From contig NC_044581.1 of the NCBI RefSeq assembly GCF_901933205.1, forward strand, positions 9,658,001 to 9,722,000: a stretch of 64,000 nt of DNA, given 5' to 3'. Source of the DNA: Camarhynchus parvulus. Its lineage: Eukaryota > Chordata > Aves > Passeriformes > Thraupidae. The notes beneath the pieces were generated by a model, which was given only the letters and a program-made list of their open reading frames with translations, did no database searches and was not told the DNA's origin. Made by a program: the position numbers and the translations under genes. Of the stretch, positions 15,561-30,009 are shown piece after piece; the stretch's first letter is position 1, and every line of letters starts with the position of its first letter.

Positions 15561-15569
15561 CTCTATTCC

Positions 15570-15605
15570 TGTCGTGTTTTTTTTTTTTGTTTTTTTTTTT
15601 TTTTT
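15570..15605. repeat. Poly(T) tract
   Basis: Two T runs separated by a G. Low-complexity sequence; on the minus strand it would be a poly(A) tail-like stretch, but no element body is recognised beside it. Confidence 0.85.
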
Positions 15606-18600
15606 ACAAAAGCAAAGAAAGATGACTGTGTGCAAAGAAGAAAAAAAGTTCTTGAGTAGAATTGAAATGTGATAGTACAAAGTTGTCTACCCAGATGTTT
15701 GAGAGACAGGAAACACACTTAGATGATGGGTAGTGCCTGTGATCCTGTCAGGAGAAGGCAACTTAGAGAAAGTCAGATTTGATAGCATAGGCTGAAGCAC
15801 AGTTACTTTTGGAGGTATTGTGTTATCTTCCTATTGCTCTGTGGTAGCTGCATGGGACATCAGTGTGCTGACAGTCTGTCGAGTCTGTGTCTTCTCAGTG
15901 TTAACTCCCTGTTACCAGCAGTCACCAGGTTCCTATTCCTAGGGCCAGATCCAATACCCGCTGAAGTCCATGAAAAAATACCAGGGTCCTGTACCCTGCT
16001 GTGCTGTATGAGCCAAAGCATGAGTTTGAGAGTCCACTACATCTGCTCATTAGATGCTGAAATGTGTTTTGCCAGAAAATAGTGACTCCCTCCTATGGGC
16101 AGTGCATTTCAGCTGCACAAGAGGCACAGTCAGTGAACTCATCCCAACCTCCTCACTCTGTGCATTCACTCGCTGAGGGCTGGGTTTCTTTCTGATGTTC
16201 AGCACTTTTGCAATATTTACCCTACCACAAAATGTCCTAAGATGTGTTGGCTGTGGGTTGTTGTTTTTTTTTTTTTTAACATTTTATTAATGACCAAATA
16301 AAAGAAAGAGTCTTTTAATATGAGTCTTAATGTAAGTAGGTAGGCAGTGTGGGAGGGAAAATATAACCTGGAGCTATGACTCTGCAGTGCTGCCATTGCA
16401 TTCTAGTATTTTAAAGTTCTGTGCAGTTTACTAAAGCCAGTAGATCTGCACTATTTGTGCAGCTCATATTCAGTAATTGTCTTACTGACTCAGCTGCTGA
16501 TTTCTGAGCCATTCTACTTAGTAATGCCACATTACTGGTATTACACATCAGGCATTAAAGACAATTAATGGGTTTTAACTTCCCAAATTACTTAAGAGCC
16601 TTCAGACAAAATCTGGAGAGCAGATTTCATTTATTGGAATGAAAATGTCACAGTTTTGTGCTTTGGTAAATAACCTGTTCACAGAGATGTCTTACTTATC
16701 ACTGTGGTATGCTTATTCATTAAGGGCTAATTGCAGAGGTCTCTAAATGAAACACTGCAAACCACATTCCACTCCAGTGCCAGTTTGTTTAAAGTCTGCA
16801 AAGCTTTATTATTAGCACAATTTAATTATGAAAATGGCAACCATGGAGAATTCTGAACACATTCTTTCCCTTGATCATTAGTTACAGGGCAAAAATGAAA
16901 CACTTCCAACAATGAAGGGTTCATATTTCAAGCTTATACAGTAGCTGCTAAAAGGCTATACTCAGAAAATCAATTTTATTAAAGTCCTTCAAGCACTAAA
17001 GGGACTTCCATGCAACTAAGCAATTTTAAAAACATGTCCACAAGCAGTGACTTTTTGATTCATGTTTTTAACAGGGTTATATTTTCACTGTTTTCAATAT
17101 TGTCCCCCAAAGCAGGGTCAGAAATGCTTTGAGGGGGGGAGAGGAGGTGAGCAGAGCATGTTCTGACATAGCTGTGCCTTGCATCCTTTACTTTAAGGTA
17201 CTTAAAAGAGGACTATGAACTGGATCTGAGAAGCCTGTCATTTAGCAAAACAGATCAAAAGTCAATGGTGTTTTCACCTTTTCCAGCTTTCTTTTGCAGC
17301 CCAGGAAATTAAGTTTGGGGGACTACTAAGAAACTGTAGATTATATATATTTTTTTTTTAATGAAGCTGTGATTTGAGCTAAAAATAACAGGAAACTATT
17401 TTCCTAGAAAGAAAAGGGAATGACATGTGTGGTAAAAGCATGAAAAGAGTTCATGCATTGCTCTGCTCCTGAAGAATAGAAAGGGAGTTGAGAGCTATGT
17501 CTGTATTTCAGGGCCTCACTGGACCAACAGAAAATTGAGTGCAAGTCCACCAATGTCACTGAGTTGTACAGTAAATTATTGTCCTGATCCACAGTCCTTT
17601 GATTTCTGTGAATCATAACTCCCCAAAGCAGTGGATGACCCTAGACAAGAGTGTGAAAGTCTTACAGAATATCCTGAAATTTTAGAGGATAAAAAAATCC
17701 CTGTCTTTATATGCATGTCTACCTGTATATCTGGATTAAAGCTTTTAAGAAAATACAGGTATTCACACAGGGATGCACAATGTTTGGCCTAATGATTTTC
17801 CCATTTAACAGAGTTATGAACCTTGCATCAGTTTAGTGGAGACTGAAGCAGACTTGCAGCAAGTTAGAAAGTTAACAAGTGCATGCTTGTGTATACATCC
17901 AGTATTCCAAATATTCCACACTGCAGCCACTGAGGTCAGTCCAACATATTTTATCCATTGTAGTGTGTGAATTAATCCGAATTCTCCATGTACTTCAGAT
18001 TTAGCAGCAGTGGTTCAGTCATTACATTCATTTTCTAAAATTATTTTTATAAGATGGGATTTTTAGACCTTAAGTCTCTGATGACAGCAATAAATATCCA
18101 TCATTAGGTATGAGTGATTATGCCAGGCTGTTCCAGTTCTGCCTGTGAAAGACTGTTTCTTTCTGGGAGCCCTAAGGAATTCAACTGATGAGGGCAAAAA
18201 CCTCTTCTTGGTGAACTTAAAATGCATAAATCAACTTTTTGATCCCAATGTTGGTTGTGGTAATTGTAAATCTCATGAGATGAGGCAGTGATAATGTCTG
18301 CTGTACAGATTTGGAAAATCCTTTAGCAGCAGCAGCAGCTCTGCTCAGGCCCCAACTCTCCTTGGAGCTCAGCTGCCCCAGGAGTGATTCCCTTCTCTTC
18401 TGCCAGTGGAAAACACCCAAATGCTGCAGTCGGGGACAAACCCTCAAGGGCTCAGACTGCAGCAGCCCAGGAGTGCCAGGTCCCTGCACAGCCCCATCTC
18501 CTCTGGTGGAGGCAGGCTGAGAAGGGAAGGCAGTGCTGAGCTCCTCCCTGCACCATCCCAGCACCAGAACCCCACCTCACGTGGGAATGGAGGAAGATGA

Positions 18601-21600
18601 TGCAAATATTGAAGTAAAGCAGACAGGTGTCACAGCCTATGTTGGAAAAGGGCAGAGTTTGAACTGTGAGTTGCTGCTGGTGCTGGCTGAAAACAGGGTT
18701 TGTATGGCTCAGTCTAAAGAATTGTGCAGTTCTGGTTCACAGTGAGAAACCCTTGGGTTTAAAAAAGGTGAAGTGGGTTATGGAGGGAAATAATTTTTTG
18801 ACCTGTGAATATATCACATTAAAACAAATATTTCAGTGTAAAGGTCTGTATTCTTTAATAGAAAAAAACTTGTCAAGAAAAGTAAAAGAAAAATGAAGTC
18901 TCCACAAAATGGTTGTTTTTGACTTGTTAGACTACAGAAGGATCGTTACCAAAATAACATATATTCATGAAAGGCTTTGATGTTCCAAAGGAGCACTCCC
19001 TCCAGCCACATCTGCAAAATCAAATGGAAAAATATCTTCCAGCTACACCAAGTTCTTCATTTTACTCAAGCAAAGAAGAGTGTAGCCTACTGAGGGTATG
19101 GCAGGAGGCCGAGGAGAAAAACCAGTGTTTGTTCCCTCCTGCTGATGCAGAACAGGAGCCTGTGAGGTGCCATTTGAGAGTTTAACTGAATGCAGCACTT
19201 CAGGACACACAAATCTCTGGCCACCTCTTTGCTACCCCTTCACTCACTCCACCTTTGCCTCTATCTCCATCTGTGCTTTTCCCTCAGTTAATTTATGTTA
19301 GCTTAGCTTGGCTTTTGCTACGTTCTGTTTTCTGTTGTTGACATTATTGACCATTTTGGGTGGTGACAAACAACCGAACAATATCAATAACAATTTATTA
19401 GGTACTCTAATTAATGAATTTAGCCTGTGACCCAGCTGCAATCACAGCTGTGTTCAGTGTAAGGCTGCAGACTGAGGAGTACTCACAAATTCAGATGCTG
19501 TGCTCAGACTAAGCAGCCTATGAATTCTTGTATTTCAAAAGACCAAGGAACACGAAAACCTCAGAAATTATAAGAGTTTTGTTGATTTCATAGGAGTTGC
19601 AAATATTTAAATTTGGAGCAAACATTTCAAATAATCAAGTTTTCTAATAATTAATAAAATCTGTAAAAACATCTTTGTCATATTTGACTACTGCATATGT
19701 TTTATTTCAGCCAAGAAACAAGTAGCTGAACTGATAGGAATATCAAAATGTTGCATTTAAAATAAAATATTGTAGCTGAGCAACAAGTTTCATATGAAAT
19801 GGGAAAAAAACTAATATCCTGATGAGCTGCAATAAACTTTCACACCTGGAGCAGGGGCAGCTCAGAGCTGCAAGGGGCCATCCTCATCAGCCATGCCCAA
19901 GTGCCCCTGCAGGCTCTTCCTGCCTTCACCTGCCCCAGGTAAGGCTTTGCAGACCTGTCAAAAATCTTTATTTCTACACAAGGCCATTTCAGAGATGCTT
20001 GTGCTTCTGTCCTCATGGATAAAGCCAGCTGGCAGTGCTGGGAGGGGGAAATGTGGACAGCCCAGCCCCTTTCAGGGCCGCCATGGCAGAGCCCTTTGCT
20101 GAGCTGCTTACTGGGGGCACCTCAAGCCTGATGCTAGAGGTGATCATGTGCCTGTTTCCATAGCGGTTTAGTGCATAAATAAAGTGCTCCCAGTTTCTTA
20201 TGAGGTGCTCTGGTCCTCCTTGGAGAGCTCTTGAGTGTGGGCTATGCTCAGGGCCTCTAATCAAGGCTGTATGATTGCTGTGTGTTGTAAAAACTAAGGT
20301 AGAAGCAGGGACAGCTACTCAGATTCTTCCTTTACTTTCACCTTCCTTGCACCCTGAGGGAATCCCAAGTGTAGGTCCCAGCAGCCCTGTCCCTCCCCAC
20401 TGCATTGCTCCTTTTCTGCAAGGGCTGCTGCAGGAGCAGAGAGAATTATTGGTGCCATGGCAGGTGGGGAGGCAGAGAAGGACCCTCCTGACAGTTCTGT
20501 GTAGGTCAGAGGCATTTCACACACTTGTGTGTGACTGCACATGGAGACACATGTTCTGGTTAAGGGGGAAATGTAGGAGAGGGTCAATTTGTACTTTTTC
20601 ATTCTCAGGAGCAGCACCTCCATTTCTGGGTCCTATTACATATTTCATCACATTCTCACTGAACACATTTTTCATCTTCTGCCTTGCTATTTCATTGTCT
20701 AAGTGGAAAGGAAATTCAATAAGGTTTGATTATTTATTTTTCCTTAGATTTTATTTTTATCTGAACTTTCAAACCCACGATACTCAAGTGGATTAGAAAT
20801 TCAGTGAAATGAGTTCACCTGGTGACTGGCTGCATGCACTCTACACAGAGGAAAGCCCTGACCCTGCAAACTCTCTCCTGTCAGGAGTCCTTGATCTCAT
20901 GGTAGTCCTTAGGACTGCCTGGATTAGAAAAGAATTGCAGGATTAAGTCTTAGCAATTCATTTGAAATATAAGACATTTGTTGCTTAATCTTGCAAAACA
21001 AGGGTCTCAAGTTTTCTTTTTCTCTGAAACAATATAAATATTCATTGAATTATGAAACTCAATGGTCTCTTTCAGGATATTGCTTTAACCATATGCAATG
21101 GAGGCAGCTGCAATAAAAACTTGCATTATTTTGTATCTTCCGAGCAATATATTAAAGGGATTTATTTGCTAAGTAATGAGATATGATCCAAATATTTTTT
21201 AAATGCCCAGAATCTACCTCTGGAAAATGAAACAAGAAATTCAGCTGTAGGGATCTGTGCTGCCTTTTCAGAGAAGTTTGAGGATGTGATTTTGGATGTG
21301 GTTTTGGGTGGCATTGCTACCTGGACACAATGAGTTGGGAGCAGTGAGACCCCTCACCTCTGATGGCATTGCTGTAGGGAGCACAGAGAGCCAGAGCTGT
21401 GCTGGGAGCTGCTGCTTTCTGCAGGCAATTACTGATGGATCTGACTGCAAACCCAGGGATCCCAGCCAGCCTTCTGCCTGCTCCCAGGGCAGTAATTCAG
21501 TCCCAAACCACTGCTCAGCTGCCCCCTTCTCAGAGCAACGGTGAGGGAAGTGTTCTCTGCTGGCAGGTTCACCAGGCTTGGTGGCAGGGCCAGGGAGAGC

Positions 21601-21900
21601 CCTGTGTGCCTGCTGGGACCTTTTGTCACTGCTGCTAATTTCAGTGCTAAAGAGCCTGCCTTTCTCTGCCATGGTGCTTGCACAGAGTGGGTTTTGGTCT
21701 TTTCTCCACAGCTGTTACTGTTGGGTGGTACCTGTGAAATGCCCTGTGTGCTGTTGTTATTTGTTGTTACTGCTGTACTTGCAGGCAGGTAATGCAGAGC
21801 TGGAAGGGAGGCACTGATCTGTCCCTGGAAGCAGCACAGTCTGGGGACGGTCATGCACTCAGGGAAAGGCCTTGTGCACAGAATGCAGTGAACTAATTTT
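15606..21900. other. Non-coding DNA
   Basis: No recognised gene. 15,941-15,990 resembles a recurrent ancient amniote repeat (GGGCCAGATCC, then GCTGAAGTCCATG). 16,400-17,060 is AT-rich with many TAAT and GATTT motifs and may be a conserved element. The 18,300-18,600 and 21,300-21,850 parts are richer in GC and give short chance frames. Confidence 0.5.
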
Positions 21901-24900
21901 TTAAAAGTCTAAATTACCAAGATAGTGATTTGAGAGCTGCAGGCCTATCTCATATATTTAGAAAACACTGTTTCTCCCCTTTTGTTTTCTGTGTAATATG
22001 AGATTTTGGGGGTAGTCACTGTAAGGGCTTGACTTAAATTGATAAAAACCAGGTACTTTACAGCCTGACACTTCACCCTTCATTCATGTCACTGCTCTAC
22101 TTTTGTTTCCCAGATCAGTCAGAGTTAAATTCAGGCTGTCAGCCATAACTTTGAACTTCCTGGCTTTTCTTACATGAGTACACGTCTCTTTTTTTCTTGG
22201 TTATATTGATCTTACGATCTGCCCTGTGACAGAGTGACTGGGAGGTTCCAGAGGCGAATTGTCACGCTGCCATGATGGGATGCAGCAAGTAGAGGGAGCT
22301 GCAGAATAAAGCACCTGCTCTGCTTCAGCTCAAGCCTCCTTCGTGGGCTCTGCTGCTCCTCCCTCGCTCCTCCCTCGCAGGCCCCAAGCTTAGCCCTGCT
22401 CTGCTTAATATATAAAACTGGAGAAATCTTCATTATAAACAGCAGGAAAATATACTCCTGAGACTGGACAGGCTGAGCAGGCTTCAGACAAGGCCTGTAG
22501 GGCACAGAGCTGGTCAGAGTATACATGTCACAAGACACATGGCAGGAGGAATTAATGATAAAAGTGAATTAATGATAAAAGCTGCACAGTGCTAATTGAT
22601 TGGAGAAAAATAATCAGCATATGCCAGGTACCCAGCAAGATGTGTGGGCAGAAATTGCTCTTGGTTATTTAACTTTACTGTACTGCCATTTAACTTTACT
22701 ATACTGCCATCAAAGTAGTTTATATACACAGGGCTGGTTTTGGCCTTCCCTACCTGAAAACAAACCTGGGGGTTTCTGTGTGTGGGGCTTTCTTAAGCCA
22801 TGGTTTCTGCCAGAGTTTGAACTGCTTGTTAGGGCTGAGCTGTTGTGAAGAAAACCTTCTGGGTAAATTAAAAAAAAATCTTAATACATTCACTATTAAA
22901 TGTAGATTAGTAAATAAAATAGTATTTAGGAAGGAGTTAATTCTCTTTAATTTACACTGGTAAATTGTTTTCAAGCAGCAGATTGTAAATGTTTTCTCCT
23001 GCTAATTGGAGATGGTTTCAATAAACACATTAGGTTTATGCTGCAGTGTTCTGCTGGATCCTAGCCTGGTCTCACTCTCCACACAGAGAGATTATTTTGA
23101 AAATACTCAGAACTACAGGTTCAGAGTTCACGGACATCAATAAGGTTTATCCAGTGCCAGAGAAATCAAAGTAACGCTCCATAAGTCTAGCAGTAATACA
23201 AACAAAACAAGAGGCTTCTGCTTATAAAAGTTGTATATTTTGTTATGAAGAGTATGTAAAATGTGCCCAGAGAGCAGAGCTGGAGTGAGGCAGGGTATTA
23301 CCCAGCACAGCCAGAGGCTCAGCTACCATAAACATGATGACAGCAGAAGCTGTTTTGCCTGCATGGTTTTAAGTCTGCGTGGGTTTCAGCACCTTTTATA
23401 ATAACTTAAACTTACTAACAAGAGAAATTAATTTAAGCTAAACCACCAGATAATTTTAATTTGTTTATTTGATCACCCACTGCCAACAAAAAAACCTGAT
23501 GAGATTAATAAAAATGGTATATTTGTATATTGGGCAGTTCTTACTGCAGAGCAAAATTATTTTAGGTTATTCTGGATAGCAAAGTGGCTGTGAATATTTC
23601 CCTGTGTACATTTAGTGGCTGCACTTAATCAAAACTAGTAACTTCAATATCTGTAGTTCTAACATCATATTGCTCTTATCACCTAGATTAGTAGATTTTT
23701 TCATAAAATCTTCAAATTTTCATTTCACAAGTTCAGGGTTCATTCTGAATGAGTGTTGTTTAATACCTGCCTAAGATTTCCCTCTTCTGTGAAATGTTCT
23801 TCCCAGCACACTGATTTATTGCTGTAGTTGTAGAAAGCACATAAACACCACCAAAGTGAATTAGATATTTTCTGAAGCAAATATTAATGAAAGAAGTCAT
23901 CCATTTTCAGCAGCTGCGCATATATTGTGGAAAGCTTCCTAAGACTGAGTTGATTTTAGGTATACACTGGATATTAGCTGAATATTTGATTACATCTAAT
24001 GAAACCCATGTAGTTGTAGCTGTTTCCTCTGTAAGACTCCCTGGAATGTACTTGATAGTTCCATTCTCCAAGAGGAGACTGGTGTTCGAGCACCTCTGCA
24101 CTGGTCATCAATTGGCCAGAAACTTTATATTTAAGAAGGGTCTGAGAAATGCTGCTCACAGAAGCACCACGGGTTGTGGGTGTTCTGCAGGGCATCCTAG
24201 GCAGGAGATGACCTCCCTGCTCTCTCAGTGGCCTTTGCTGGCCTGAAACCCACACCCATGTCTTTGCCTCAAGCTGACAAAATGCTTTTTATAGAGGCAC
24301 GATGATCTTTTTTTTTAAGGCTGCTATTGACTTTATTCAAAAGAAGGCATTTCAGAGATCAGTGAAATAAATTTCAAAGAGACTGAAGGGCTCTTCTGAT
24401 CCAGTCTTGTTCCCTAATCTGCGAGCCTGCAGAGAATACAGTCTATTACTGAGATGGTGCTGAAGTCTTGGACAGGAGGTTTTGGTGTTAGTAAACAGGA
24501 GTATTTCCACTTGCCTTTCTCCTGATTTACATTGTGTAACTGAGCTCAGTATCATTTTCAGAGATTAGCTGTGCCTTGAAAGTGCTTTCTCTACCAAAGC
24601 ATAGCATGTAACATGCTGTCTTTTCCCTCTCAGTTCCTGTAGGAGATGGCACCTTTCTGTACTGTTTTGACATCTCCATTGCTCGTGTTTGGATTTATTG
24701 GAATCACTTGGCATGAGCTGTGATCATCTCCCTTTTGATTCTCGGTGTGTGTAACCAGGCTGGAGAGCACAAGGGCCCTGTGTTACAGGGGCTGAGGAGG
24801 GACGGACACACAGCCTTGACCTCTCCATCCAGAGCACACCTGGGTACAGAGCTGCCCCTGCTTCAGCCTCAGAACCTCCCCAGGCTCCCTGGGAGGCTCC

Positions 24901-27900
24901 CTTGGCCCCAGCCTGCAGGGCTGTCCCTCCCATCAGGAAACTGCTGCTCAGAGGATGCTCTCCTTTCTCAGTCCCTTTGTCAGGGAATTTGGTTGGTTTG
25001 TTTTTAGACCATGACACCTCTATTAATTGTATGGGGCTGCAAATGAGGACTGAATTAGTAAGGCAGAGAGAGAGCAGGAGGAATTCTGCCTTTACTTCCG
25101 TTCCTGGCATATTTTCCCACCTCAGTTCCTGACAGCAACATGGAAGAAATTTGTGCAGTGGTGACTTGCCCAGAAGCAAAAATTCTTATTTTTTCACTAA
25201 TGCTTTATTTGAATTTAAGGGATTGGTTATGTTCTGCAATGGCATAAATGCCACATCAATAGTGCTCATTGAGAAAGATTATTATTGAGTGGATCAGATA
25301 AATATGGCCTACAAATGTGCTGATTTACTCCAGCTTGTAAAACAAAACAGTTTACGTATACAATTTAAACATTCTTTCTCCTTTTTTTTTCCCCCTAACC
25401 ACATCCCTTGTGTGCATAATTGAGATTTCCTTACCACCCAGAAGACAGCAAGGAAACTCCTCGGGGTTGGGGCTGTGCTGTAAGCGGGTGCAGCTGGAGC
25501 GTGGCCGGATGCTGCTCACCTCCAGCAACACTAGAGAGCAGGCTGACACTGCTCTACTGCTGCTCAGCCCTGCAATCTGCTGGAAATGTAATAATTGCTC
25601 TTCTGTTCTTTAATAAACACACGCCACATCATACAGAGAAACAAGGTGAGAGAATGAGAGAGAGGATATTGCATTCTTGCACAAAGGCTGGCTCAGTTTT
25701 ATTTTATACGCTGTTATTTTTTTTTTAAACCAGCAGAATAGTCCTGCTATTCTAAATTACTCTTCCATCTTTGCTCTTGTTCCCCTCCTTTTGGTTAAAT
25801 TAATGTATTGATTAGAGCCCATTAGTGTGTAATCGATTGTTAATTTGACTCATCTTACAAATCATGTTTATCTTTATCAATAAAAAATACGTATATTTCA
25901 CATCTCGCTCCTGCAATAAACTGACAAAAAGCTGGGTGCCCAGAATTCAGGCTGGAGCTCCAGCTGCAAATGTAAAAGTACATACTGGGATAACTTACAT
26001 GTTATTAAAAATACATATATAATTTGTAAGAAAATTGGTAAGGAAGCAATGGCAGAAGTAGGACGAACAGACAAGTTTGGGGGGAAATGTGTGACTTGTT
26101 CATTTTGGGTTCTTCTACTTGTTTATTTTTCTGAGCAGACAGGAGTGGACATTGTGACAAATGTGACTGAAATATGGTGAGCTTTTTGTGCTGGTGGTGT
26201 AGCACTGATCACTTGAGACATGAAGCAACCTGTGTACATCATAATCTGTGCTGGTGTCCTTAGGATGCTGCCTCCTTCTGCACTGGCCACTCTGCAAACT
26301 TCCCAGTTGTCTGTAGGTTTTCTTCCTGATGTAGCAAAAATTGGAATATTTTAAATACTGAAGGCATTTTTTAATTTTGAGGCCAGAAGGCAGATGATAC
26401 TTCTCAAGGCTAGCAGAGCAGATACTGCCATCCAGGCAATAATGATTGTGCTTTATATGGGCAGGATCCATGTAGATACCAACTAATCCCCTCCACTGAG
26501 GCAAGTATAGCCAGCATTATTATCCCTGTGTTAGGAATAAGAAATTGAGATGAATAGTTAGCAGAAGGGCATATATTTATATCAAAGTTAGGATAAAAAG
26601 TTTAAACCAGTGAACCTTTGAATATAGTGGGTAGTTACTATTAAAAATTAAGTTTGGTTATTTGCATTTTTTTAAATGTCTTTTGGAGACCAGAGCTAGA
26701 CTTGGTTGTGGGTTTTTTGGTTTTTTTCCCCACTGGTATTTATAGTAAATACTGTGTAAAATAACTGAAAATGCTGAAGGTGGCTGAAGAAAAAGAAAGA
26801 AAGGCTTTTAGTGAAATGCGTTGAACAGTTTCAAGCAAAAAATTTCCTTTTCCCAAAAGTCTCAATTATTTTTGAAACAAGGAATTTTGAAATAGCATTT
26901 TCATTTCTGAATCTTACATGTTCAATGAAAATATTTTAAAAGGGGTATAAAGCCAGAAAGAGTGAATGTGTAGGGGCAGCTTATTCAAACACAAACTCTT
27001 TTCAATTTTTTCCCTTTTAATATTTTTCGCTCCAGACAGGAAAACCCTCTCCAACTGTACAAAAATTGAATCTTCTCACAGTTCTTCTATAGATGGCTTT
27101 ATTTTTTTCTCCAAGTACATTTCAGCTGTGATCATTTGTGCTGTATAGATACAATCCATATGTTTCTCCTTTTAGGAAATATGACTCTTATAACAGCTAA
27201 AAAGTAAAGGCCAGGAAGATTTGCAGAACCATTCAGTTTATTAGTCCATAATCCACATTGGAACAGACGTCAGTGCAGTGCAGATAGGCTGTGCCTGTGT
27301 GGACACAGTCAGATTAGTCTCCAGCAAGCCTGCAGGGCTGAAATTTCTCACCAAGAGTGATCATTGGGGAAGTCAGAACATGAAGGGCCAAACACAACTG
27401 AAAAAAATTGGGTTTTTCAGTTCAGCCCTGTAAAATTTCTGTAATGCAATCCACAAAGCAGCACACTCTCCAGACCCAGTCCTAAATGGAGATATTAGAT
27501 CACATATAGTGCTGTCCAGGGAAATTCTGTGGGAATGGCAGAAGTTTTAAATAAGAATAGTGCACAGGTCGATGAGTTTTCTGTAGCCCAGGCTAAGTTT
27601 TGCCCCCCATGTTTTAGTGGAAGGAACTGAGTCTAACTTCGTGGTATGAGTTTTGTTGATCAGGAGGAGAGAGCTGCTGAGTCTCTCATCCATAAGAATC
27701 CAACCACAAGTGTTCTCCCTGTTGGAGGAAAGACCCTCTGGGTGCTGCCCTGACCCCTAAAGCACCATGGTACAGCCAGTGCCTGTGGGCACTGCCAGAG
27801 CAGCTCTGGGATTCTCCAGCAGGAGCTGAATCCCTTTGTCCAGTGAAAAGCTCTGCAAGTGGGGCAAGGCAAGAGTCCCCTCTGTGGGGTGTAGGAAGTG

Positions 27901-29150
27901 CTGGGATATCTGTGTGGTTACATCTAGTCTGATAGACCCAGGCTGCAGAGCTGGATCCAGCTCTGAGACATCCTCTCAGGTTCCTTGTGACAAGGTCTTT
28001 AATTAGCACTTGCAGAGCATTGAAATACCATGACACTGTGCTGCTGCTAATGAAAATAAACCTGGACTTGTGTTCCTTGGTCTGTTGACATTTGCAGTCG
28101 TCAAGTCTGAGCCAGACTGGGAGCTGCTGCTTTTGTGTAGGTGAAGCTGCAGTGCATCAGCCACAGAGCACAGAGGGGCTCCAGAGCACAGCCTGAGCCT
28201 CCAGCCTGTGCAGGAATCAGTGGGGCAGGGGCTGCTGCTGCCCATCCCTGATGGTCCCTGCCAAAGGTCCTTGCTGACCTGGCAGCTCCATCTGTGCTGG
28301 GACGCTGCTCTTCCTTCCTTGGAGGCCACCTCAGGGCTTGCCCTGCCATGATTACAAAGTTGAGGATAATTTAGCTAGAATATTGTTTGGAAAGTGTGAT
28401 GATGGGAAGAAAATGGCAGCAATGCAGCTGTGATCAGTCTGAGTTTAAACTGGTTTTGGAGCACCAGGGTTTTGGCCAGTTGCTTGAAATATTCAGTGTT
28501 TCTGTCACAGGGTGGGGAGGGAGGCATCCTCTACATGTCTAAAGGTGTTTCTAGCCATCTCCTCATGTATGGGACTTGCAGAAGAGGAAAACTGAATTGT
28601 TGCTTCTAATCTTCTTGTATTTTAATTATTTTTTCTAAATATAAACAGATAACTATGTAATACCAAAAGGCTGAACTAGGGTGAAATGTGGGAGGAGGTG
28701 AGGAACAAGGCTTCATGAACTAAAAAAAGTGCAAAAATATTTGTGCTGTATTTTAGTCTTTTTTATTTCCTTTTGACTTGTTTGTCTTGTGGTGTTAGCA
28801 GGATAGGCCCTACCAGTTTTGCTGGCGTGTATTTGTAACCCAGGAATGTTTTTTGGCAGAGGTAAAATTAGAAACAAATTTCATGTGTTCTGCAGTGCCC
28901 TCCAGTGCTATAAAGGACAGGAACAGAGTATGTGGCTTTGTCAGGATGACTCCAGGAAACCACAAAGAAACAGAGATTAGAAAGAAAATCGGGGAAATAA
29001 ATAAATAAAGAAGGAAATAACTCCCCCAGCAGATGTTGCACAGCTTGGGAGGGGAGCACAGGGCAAAGCCCCTGCCGTGGATGGGAGCAAACAGTGGAGC
29101 CCTTGGTGTGATGGGAAATGAGGACGCGTGAGTTGGGGCTGTTTTCAAAT
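21901..29150. other. Non-coding DNA
   Basis: No recognised gene. AT-rich candidate regulatory segments lie at about 23,380-23,720 and 25,560-25,940 (the latter with TGTAATCGATTGTTAATTTG and AAAAATACGTATATTTC). The rest has GC-richer patches without coding signal. Confidence 0.5.
22539..22706. repeat. Two short tandem duplications
   Basis: GAATTAATGATAAAAG-type units repeat twice at about 22,549-22,581, and a 24-bp unit with TTTAACTTTACTRTACTGCC repeats at about 22,669-22,711. Small local slippage duplications with no coding content. Confidence 0.75.
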
Positions 29151-29159
29151 AAGTGCTTC

Positions 29160-29560
29160 CAGGATTCTGAGGTCAGATGATGCTCCAAAATTTACCTGTC
29201 TCTTTTCAGATGTGAATAAATAAATGCTGCTCCCCTCCCCCTGGCAGGATGGGAATACTGAAGGCTCGGCCCATCAAATTAAACACAGGCAGGTTTTCAT
29301 TTCCAAGCCTGCGTGTTTGGAGATGATGGATGGTGAGATAGATGTCTCTATAATGAAGGTTTCATTACGAATTTTTTTAAATGTGCAACATGGCTCTTCA
29401 TTTCCAAACAAGAAGTGCCATCCCCTTTCTTGTAGCTCTTCGATCGAATACGTGTGATATTGCCAAAGGAAATGATCAAATAACCACTGAATATATTGAT
29501 TTAATATAAAGTTATATTGGCTTCATTTTTACTGCAAAGCTTCAGAAAACCAGAATGAAA
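29160..29560. promoter_or_regulatory. Candidate conserved non-coding element
   Basis: AT-rich with CpGs retained in AT context: TTTCATTACGAATTTTTTT at about 29,359 and CTCTTCGATCGAATACGTG at about 29,436. Such isolated CpGs are usually lost in neutral bird DNA, so their presence hints at constraint. It lies about 20 kb downstream of IRX6. Confidence 0.35.
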
Positions 29561-29946
29561 TAATAAACTACATAAATAAAAATAGGGAAGGGTAGTGTTA
29601 GGGTGATTAGGGATAAATGATCAGTGGGATAATTTGGTTGCAACTATTTGAGAAAATATAGGTGGCTTGTCTCTGTCTTTGTGCCTTGTTGTCCACTGCC
29701 TGCAAACAGCCAGGTGATCAAATTGTCCCAACTTGAGCACTTACAGACAGCTTGAGTAAAGAATGTTTAGAAGCCACTCATAATTTAGCAAACAAAGAAA
29801 CCAAAACACACCTACAAACAAAATACCTTGAGGTCTTTATGCACTGCATAACAGTGAGTTTCCCAATTGCAATAAAAATACTGTGGAGTGTATCCAAATG
29901 ATGAGGGTTGATGAGCAGCCACACTTGGTGTGCCAAACATATGTCC

Positions 29947-30008
29947 ATATATACATACATACATACATATATGCACACACACACACATACACACATATAT
30001 ATATACAC
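29947..30008. repeat. CATA / CA / TA compound microsatellite
   Basis: Runs of ATACATACATAC, then CACACACACACA, then ATATATATATA. Ordinary simple sequence, probably polymorphic. Confidence 0.95.
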
Positions 30009-30009
30009 T

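Noticed and set aside
20275..20796. A 173-codon plus-strand frame
   Set aside because: Composition changes along its length, no domain recognised, no conserved start context; likely chance.
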